18,842 nt of DNA, from NCBI GenBank assembly GCA_040414495.1, contig JBEDUI010000066.1:1-18842 (forward strand), read 5' to 3'. Below, one piece after another: positions 15,461-18,842 of this stretch. A model generated the notes under the pieces. The model ran no database searches, had not been told where the DNA came from, and worked only from the letters and a program-made list of their open reading frames with translations. The first letter of the stretch is position 1. Each line of letters opens with the position of its first letter. This DNA comes from DATAVB01 sp040414495. GTDB taxonomy: Bacteria; Actinomycetota; Actinomycetes; Mycobacteriales; QHCD01. Made by a program: the position numbers and the translations under genes.

Positions 15461-16930
15461 GTGGCATCCCCTGACCTGGAACCCGTCATCGCGGACCCGG
15501 CGCAGCTCGACCGCGGCCTCATCCAGACGATCGCCGAGGGTGGCCTCGCGCCGCAGCTCGATCCCCGGTTGCAGGAGCGTCTCGATCAACGTCGGGACCA
15601 GATGCTCACCAAGCTGTCGTCGGGCAATCCGGTATACGGCGTCAATACCGGCCTCGGAGCGTTCAGCAACCGCTCGCTGGACGCGGACGCGCAGTCGCGG
15701 CATCAGGAGCAGATGATGCTGGCCCGTTCCGCCGGCGGACCGCCCTGGCTGACGCCGGCCGAGGTACGGGCTGTGCTCGCGGTGCGGCTGCGTACCTTCC
15801 TCAACGGCGATGCCGGCGTCAGCGCGCGGCTGTGCAACCGGTTGGCCGAGCATATTGAGTACGGGATATTGCCGGCAATTCCGCAGCGGTCGACCGGGGT
15901 TGCCGGTGAGATCGTGCAGATGGCGCACCTGGGAAATGCGTTGATTGGAATGGGGCAGGTGCTCGATGGCGTCATTACCGCGCCGGCCGCCGACATGCTC
16001 GCCCGAGCGGGGCTGAAGCCGATTCGCCTCGGACCCAAGGAAGGCATCGCGCTCCTGCAAGGTGTTCCGACCGCGACCGCGATGGCGCTGCTGGCCGCCA
16101 GGGATGCCCGGCGGCTGCACCGGCAACTGCTGCTGACGGTAGCAGCGGAATTCGCGTTGACCGCGTCCACAAGGGACGTACTGGATTCTGCCCTGGCCCG
16201 GTCCGATGACGTCCTCGGCCGGACAATGGCCGACCTGCGCCGGCTGGCTGGCACCGCGTCGCATACTCGCTCGCTGCAGCCTCCGGTGTCGTTTCGGGCC
16301 ACGCCACAGGTGTTGGCGCACCTCGACCGTTGCATCACGCGACTCGAGGAGGCGATTGACCGGGCGTTGGCCGGCATTACCGATTCTCCCGCATTTCTCG
16401 GCGACGACTTCGTTGGCAGCGCAGGATTTTACGGGTACGACCTGGCGACCCATCTGCACGCACTGACCGTCGGGATTGTCGGTGCGACCGAACTCGCGGC
16501 CACCCGGCTGCACCGGTTGATGGACCCGGCCGTATCGGGCCTCACCCCGCAATTGGCGGCCGTACCGGGGCGGGACACCGGTGTCTCGCCGATCCACAAA
16601 CGCGCGATCGGAGTGGCTCATCAACTGCGGCGGGCGGCTATGCCCGCGACCATCGGGCCGGTCGAAGCGTCCGGTGGCCAGGAAGATTCCCAGACATTCG
16701 CGTTGGAGGCAGTGGCCGCGTGCCGGGATGCGATCGAAGGCGGCATCGAGGTGACGGCATGCGAGCAGTTGGCGCTGCACCAGGCGCGTTGCCTTGGCGC
16801 AACGTTGCCGAAGGACGCCGACCTGGCCACGTTTCTGGACGCCATCGCGGCCGTACTACCGTCCACAGCCGACGACCGCGCGTTCGGACAGGACGTGGAA
16901 ACTCTGCGGAAACTGATGAGGACCGAGTAA
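15461..16930 (+). CDS. Aromatic amino acid lyase (HAL/PAL) superfamily homologue lacking the MIO triad
   Basis: A 489-residue homologue of histidine/phenylalanine ammonia-lyase with the family's overall helical layout: Y59-G-V-N-T-G, G-V-S-A-R at 119-123, P-K-E-G-I-A-L-L at 192-199, S-F-R-A-T-P-Q at 277-283 and G-Q-E-D at 406-409. The triad Ala-Ser-Gly that cyclises to the MIO electrophile is V147-A148-G149 here, so MIO cannot form. By my alignment to HutH, other substrate-site residues also differ: His83 is S90, Asn195 is Q200, Tyr280 is V276, while Tyr53, Arg283 and Glu414 are kept (Y59, R279, E408). Classical ammonia-lyase activity is therefore unlikely. GTG 15461 fits the family N-terminus, although GGAGG (15455-15459) is only one base away, so the start is uncertain and translation may be leaderless. 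The stop abuts the DNA glycosylase start. Confidence 0.82.
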   Translation: MASPDLEPVIADPAQLDRGLIQTIAEGGLAPQLDPRLQERLDQRRDQMLTKLSSGNPVYGVNTGLGAFSNRSLDADAQSRHQEQMMLARSAGGPPWLTPAEVRAVLAVRLRTFLNGDAGVSARLCNRLAEHIEYGILPAIPQRSTGVAGEIVQMAHLGNALIGMGQVLDGVITAPAADMLARAGLKPIRLGPKEGIALLQGVPTATAMALLAARDARRLHRQLLLTVAAEFALTASTRDVLDSALARSDDVLGRTMADLRRLAGTASHTRSLQPPVSFRATPQVLAHLDRCITRLEEAIDRALAGITDSPAFLGDDFVGSAGFYGYDLATHLHALTVGIVGATELAATRLHRLMDPAVSGLTPQLAAVPGRDTGVSPIHKRAIGVAHQLRRAAMPATIGPVEASGGQEDSQTFALEAVAACRDAIEGGIEVTACEQLALHQARCLGATLPKDADLATFLDAIAAVLPSTADDRAFGQDVETLRKLMRTE

Positions 16931-17740
16931 ATGCCTGAGCTGCCGGAGGTCGAGTCTGCCCGCGCGGTTATTGAGCGGGCTGGCTTGCATCGTCGAATTG
17001 TCGATGTCGACGATTCCGATACGTTTGTGTGCCGGCCCCATCATCCCGGCGAAATACGGGCGGCGTTACTCGGCCACGAATTGCTCGCCGTGCATCGGCG
17101 CGGCAAGACGATGTGGGCCGACTGCGATTCGGTCACGCTCGGTCTGCACCTGGGAATGTCGGGCAAGATCGTGATCGCGGGAGCCGATGGCACCGAGATC
17201 GACGGCGGTGATTATTGGGAACGCGGTCGACGTCCCGGCGACTACCGCTGGTCCCGGTTTTCGTTGACGTTTGCCGATGGTGGCCAGCTCATCCTGGTGG
17301 ATCCACGCCGCCTCGGTCGGGTGCGGCTGGAGCCGGATCTGGACGGGCTCGGGCCGGACGCACAAACGATTACGCCGGCGCAGTTCCGGTCCGCATTGTC
17401 CGCCGGCGGGGCCGCGCCGATCAAGGCGAGGCTACTGGATCAGGAGCGGATCGCCGGAATCGGAAATCTGTTGGCCGACGAAATTCTGTGGCGCGCCCGA
17501 ATTCACCCGGCCCGGCCCGTCAGCGAATTGTCGCGGTCCGACCAGGATCGGCTCTTACGGGCAACCCGACGCGAAGTGAGCGCCGCGCTTCGCGACGGCG
17601 GCGTGCACGCTCTGACACTGATCCCGTATCGGAAAGAGGGCGCCGTCTGCCCACGTGATCACGCGCCTATGTGGCACGGCACGGTGGGTGGACGTACGAG
17701 TTGGTGGTGCTCGGCCGAGCAAGTGCTCGATCATGGCTGA
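16931..17740 (+). CDS. Fpg/Nei-family DNA glycosylase with altered zinc finger
   Basis: A 269-residue base-excision repair glycosylase/AP lyase. It begins M-P-E-L-P-E-V-E, giving the catalytic N-terminal proline after Met removal and the glutamate that follows. K59 in R-R-G-K-T and H-L-G-M-S-G are in the usual places, and the helix-two-turn-helix shows G-I-G-N-L-L-A-D-E-I-L. The C-terminal zinc finger normally has four cysteines (two C-x-x-C); here only C240 and C260 remain, the partners being D243 and E263, while DNA-contacting R255 in G-G-R-T is kept. It may bind zinc differently or be a zincless form. ATG 16931 directly follows the TAA of the lyase homologue, with GAGGA at 16918-16922 as ribosome-binding site. 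It overlaps the MOSC gene by eight bases, indicating one operon. Confidence 0.9.
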   Translation: MPELPEVESARAVIERAGLHRRIVDVDDSDTFVCRPHHPGEIRAALLGHELLAVHRRGKTMWADCDSVTLGLHLGMSGKIVIAGADGTEIDGGDYWERGRRPGDYRWSRFSLTFADGGQLILVDPRRLGRVRLEPDLDGLGPDAQTITPAQFRSALSAGGAAPIKARLLDQERIAGIGNLLADEILWRARIHPARPVSELSRSDQDRLLRATRREVSAALRDGGVHALTLIPYRKEGAVCPRDHAPMWHGTVGGRTSWWCSAEQVLDHG

Positions 17741-18203
17741 GATCGTGCAGCTGTTGGCTTCCCCGATACACCGGTACGAAGGTCGGCCCGGCGATGGCCC
17801 GGCACCGGCGCCGGAGGGCGAAGTGGTCGAGGAAATCGAGATCCGCGCCGGACTGGGAATCGTCGGCGACCGGTATTTCGGCAAGCGCGCACACCGCGAC
17901 GCTGCGATCACCGTGATGGCGGCCGAATCGCTGCCGGGCGGGGCGGATCTGCGGCAGACCCGGCGCAATGTGCTGCTGCGTGGAATCCCGGTCGACGAAT
18001 TGGTCGGCCGTACGCTCGTGCTGGATTCGGGTTTCGGCCAGGTGTCGTTGGCGATCCGCCGACGGGCCAGCCCGTGCGCTTGGCTCGATGTCACGATCGC
18101 TCCCGGAACACGGTCAGCACTGCGCGGAAAAGGCGGCGTCCGGTGCGCTCCGCTCTCCGACGGCCGGTTACGACTCGGTCCGGTCGAATTCTGCGTGCAG
18201 TAA
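17733..18203 (+). CDS. Small stand-alone MOSC domain protein
   Basis: A 156-residue protein that is almost entirely MOSC domain (the molybdenum-cofactor sulfurase C-terminal fold). Visible landmarks: G-I-V-G-D-R-Y-F-G at 42-50, R-R-N at 77-79 followed by R-G-I-P-V-D-E-L, the conserved cysteine C115 in S-P-C-A-W-L, and G-K-G-G-V-R-C near the end. MOSC proteins bind molybdenum cofactor or carry sulfur; E. coli YiiM and YcbX detoxify N-hydroxylated base analogues. ATG 17733 lies inside the end of the glycosylase gene (8-base overlap) with no strong ribosome-binding site, so translation is probably coupled. An in-frame extension upstream to 17655 falls wholly inside the glycosylase gene and lacks family similarity. 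Confidence 0.88.
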   Translation: MAEIVQLLASPIHRYEGRPGDGPAPAPEGEVVEEIEIRAGLGIVGDRYFGKRAHRDAAITVMAAESLPGGADLRQTRRNVLLRGIPVDELVGRTLVLDSGFGQVSLAIRRRASPCAWLDVTIAPGTRSALRGKGGVRCAPLSDGRLRLGPVEFCVQ

Positions 18204-18212
18204 CGCTGATTA

Positions 18213-18229
18213 GGGGATTTTGAATCCCC
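18213..18229 (+). terminator. Hairpin just after the MOSC gene (possible terminator, no U-tract)
   Basis: GGGGATT-TTG-AATCCCC forms a perfect 7-bp stem with a three-base loop ten bases after the MOSC stop codon. The position suits an operon terminator, but no T-run follows. Read on the minus strand the same bases form a tRNA-like T-arm (stem GGGGA/TCCCC around TTCAAAA), so it may instead be part of a tRNA relic. Confidence 0.4.
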
Positions 18230-18342
18230 GGTCTCCTGCGAGGCGCTTAGACGACTGGCCGCTCCCACCCCGCCGACGCGCTGTCGTCCGTCTCGGAACT
18301 GCCGGAATCGCATATGTGGCGCGGATTGTGAGGTGTGGTGAC

Positions 18343-18359
18343 CAAAAGTAATTCTTTTG
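18343..18359. repeat. Inverted repeat upstream of the DUF222 gene
   Basis: CAAAAG-N5-CTTTTG, a perfect 6-bp inverted repeat in an otherwise GC-rich region, 24 bases before the damage-type promoter. It could be a regulator site or a minus-strand terminator. Function not known. Confidence 0.3.
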
Positions 18360-18382
18360 AGCGGGTCGTTCTGGGGCCCGGT

Positions 18383-18406
18383 TTTGTCAGTGAGTTGTCT
18401 TAGAGT
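18383..18406 (+). promoter_or_regulatory. RecA-NDp (PafBC-type) DNA-damage promoter of the DUF222 gene
   Basis: TTTGTCAGTG (18383-18392), exactly eight bases, then TAGAGT (18401-18406). This matches every fixed position of the actinobacterial RecA-independent DNA-damage promoter consensus tTGTCRGTG-N8-TAnnnT. The -10 ends seven bases before ATG 18414, so the transcript is probably leaderless. The match is seen directly; inducibility is inferred from the consensus. Confidence 0.75.
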
Positions 18407-18413
18407 TTCGGGT

Positions 18414-18842
18414 ATGAGCAGCACGACGATGGTGGGCCGGCATCCGGTGGCGGATGGGCTGGCGTCGATGCATGCTGCCGCCGATCGGTTTGCTGTTGGC
18501 GAGCGTTGGCGGCTCTCGGGGCCGGAGTTAGCCGATGCGCTGGAAGCCTATGAGACAGAGATGCGGCGTCTGGAGTTCGGCCGGTTGCAGTTACTGGCCG
18601 ACTTTCACGCCCAAGACATAGCCGGGCAAGAAGCCGGACTATCCACCGAAGCATTCTTACAGGCCCGGCTGCGGTTGTCGCCGGCCGAGGCGAAAGCGCG
18701 AGTGTGCTCGGCCCGCGAATTAGTTGCGACGGTCAGCATTTCCGGTGAACTCATCGAACCAGAACTACCGGCCACCGCGGCCGCCGCCTCCGAAGGAGCG
18801 TTATCGGCCGAGCATGTGCGGACGATCAGTAAGGCGATAAAA
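18414..18842 (+). CDS. DUF222 (13E12-repeat family) protein, N-terminal part, runs off the window
   Basis: The first 143 codons remain open to the last base of the window, so the gene is incomplete here. The sequence matches the DUF222 N-terminus: W-R-L-S-G-P-E-L-A-D-A-L, then R-R-L-E-F-G-R-L-Q-L-L-A-D-F, L-S-T-E-A-F-L-Q-A-R-L-R-L-S-P-A-E-A-K-A-R, and G-A-L-S-A-E-H-V-R-T-I. Full-length relatives are usually 400-500 residues and often end in an HNH nuclease domain; that part would lie beyond 18842. These genes occur in many divergent copies in actinobacterial genomes (REP13E12 in mycobacteria). No Shine-Dalgarno sequence precedes ATG 18414, consistent with a leaderless mRNA from the promoter at 18383-18406. 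Confidence 0.88.
   Translation, partial: MSSTTMVGRHPVADGLASMHAAADRFAVGERWRLSGPELADALEAYETEMRRLEFGRLQLLADFHAQDIAGQEAGLSTEAFLQARLRLSPAEAKARVCSARELVATVSISGELIEPELPATAAAASEGALSAEHVRTISKAIK

Noticed and set aside
16667..16675. Ala-Ser-Gly at residues 403-405 of the lyase homologue as the MIO site
   Set aside because: It precedes the G-Q-E-D motif, which aligns with the C-terminal QED region of HAL, not with the MIO loop before M-A-H at residues 154-156.
15389..16780. 463-codon minus-strand frame opposite the lyase homologue
   Set aside because: Arg/Gln/Gly-rich antisense shadow; the plus frame has the family layout and operon linkage.
1..18842. CRISPR arrays, insertion sequences and rRNA genes
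   Set aside because: No regularly spaced repeats, no transposase-like reading frame with terminal repeats, and no rRNA sequence were seen.

Overview
The window reads as chromosomal DNA of a high-GC Gram-positive bacterium (Actinomycetota). The reasons are the strong G/C bias at third codon positions, frequent GTG starts, an MmyB-type regulator, a DUF222 (13E12-repeat) gene at the right edge, and in front of that gene a promoter matching the actinobacterial RecA-independent DNA-damage consensus. I cannot name the genus. No rRNA, intact tRNA, insertion sequence or CRISPR array was found.

Layout. (1) 56-749: a small RNHCP zinc-ribbon gene on the minus strand. It is preceded by about 360 bases without a convincing gene, which on the minus strand fold into a dense set of nested helices; I read this as a candidate structured RNA. 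(2) 750-3168: an MmyB-type XRE regulator divergent from a DHA2-type MFS exporter, a classic regulator/efflux pair. (3) 3258-11205: a carbohydrate locus. An MGH1-type glycoside hydrolase on the plus strand converges on, and overlaps, a five-gene minus-strand operon: lipoprotein solute-binding protein, LplB-like permease, LplC-like permease, beta-propeller (BNR/Asp-box) protein and YesL. The last four genes are tightly coupled, and no transport ATPase is present. (4) 11446-14193: an HpaI-type aldolase and an aldo/keto reductase in one operon, divergent from a DeoR-type repressor, with inverted repeats between them. Regions 3 and 4 plausibly form one system that imports an unknown oligosaccharide or glycoside, hydrolyses it in the cytoplasm, and oxidises/cleaves a derived sugar acid. 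(5) 14293-15171: an aminoglycoside-phosphotransferase-fold kinase. (6) 15461-18203: a compact three-gene unit. It holds an aromatic amino acid lyase homologue that lacks the MIO-forming Ala-Ser-Gly triad, an Fpg/Nei DNA glycosylase with an altered zinc finger, and a small MOSC protein. The genes are abutting or overlapping. (7) 18204-18842: an intergenic hairpin with tRNA-like features, a DNA-damage promoter, and the first 143 codons of a DUF222 gene that runs off the window.

Most interesting points: the structured RNA in front of the RNHCP gene; the MIO-less lyase homologue translationally linked to a DNA glycosylase and a MOSC protein; and the perfect RecA-NDp/PafBC-type promoter on the DUF222 gene.
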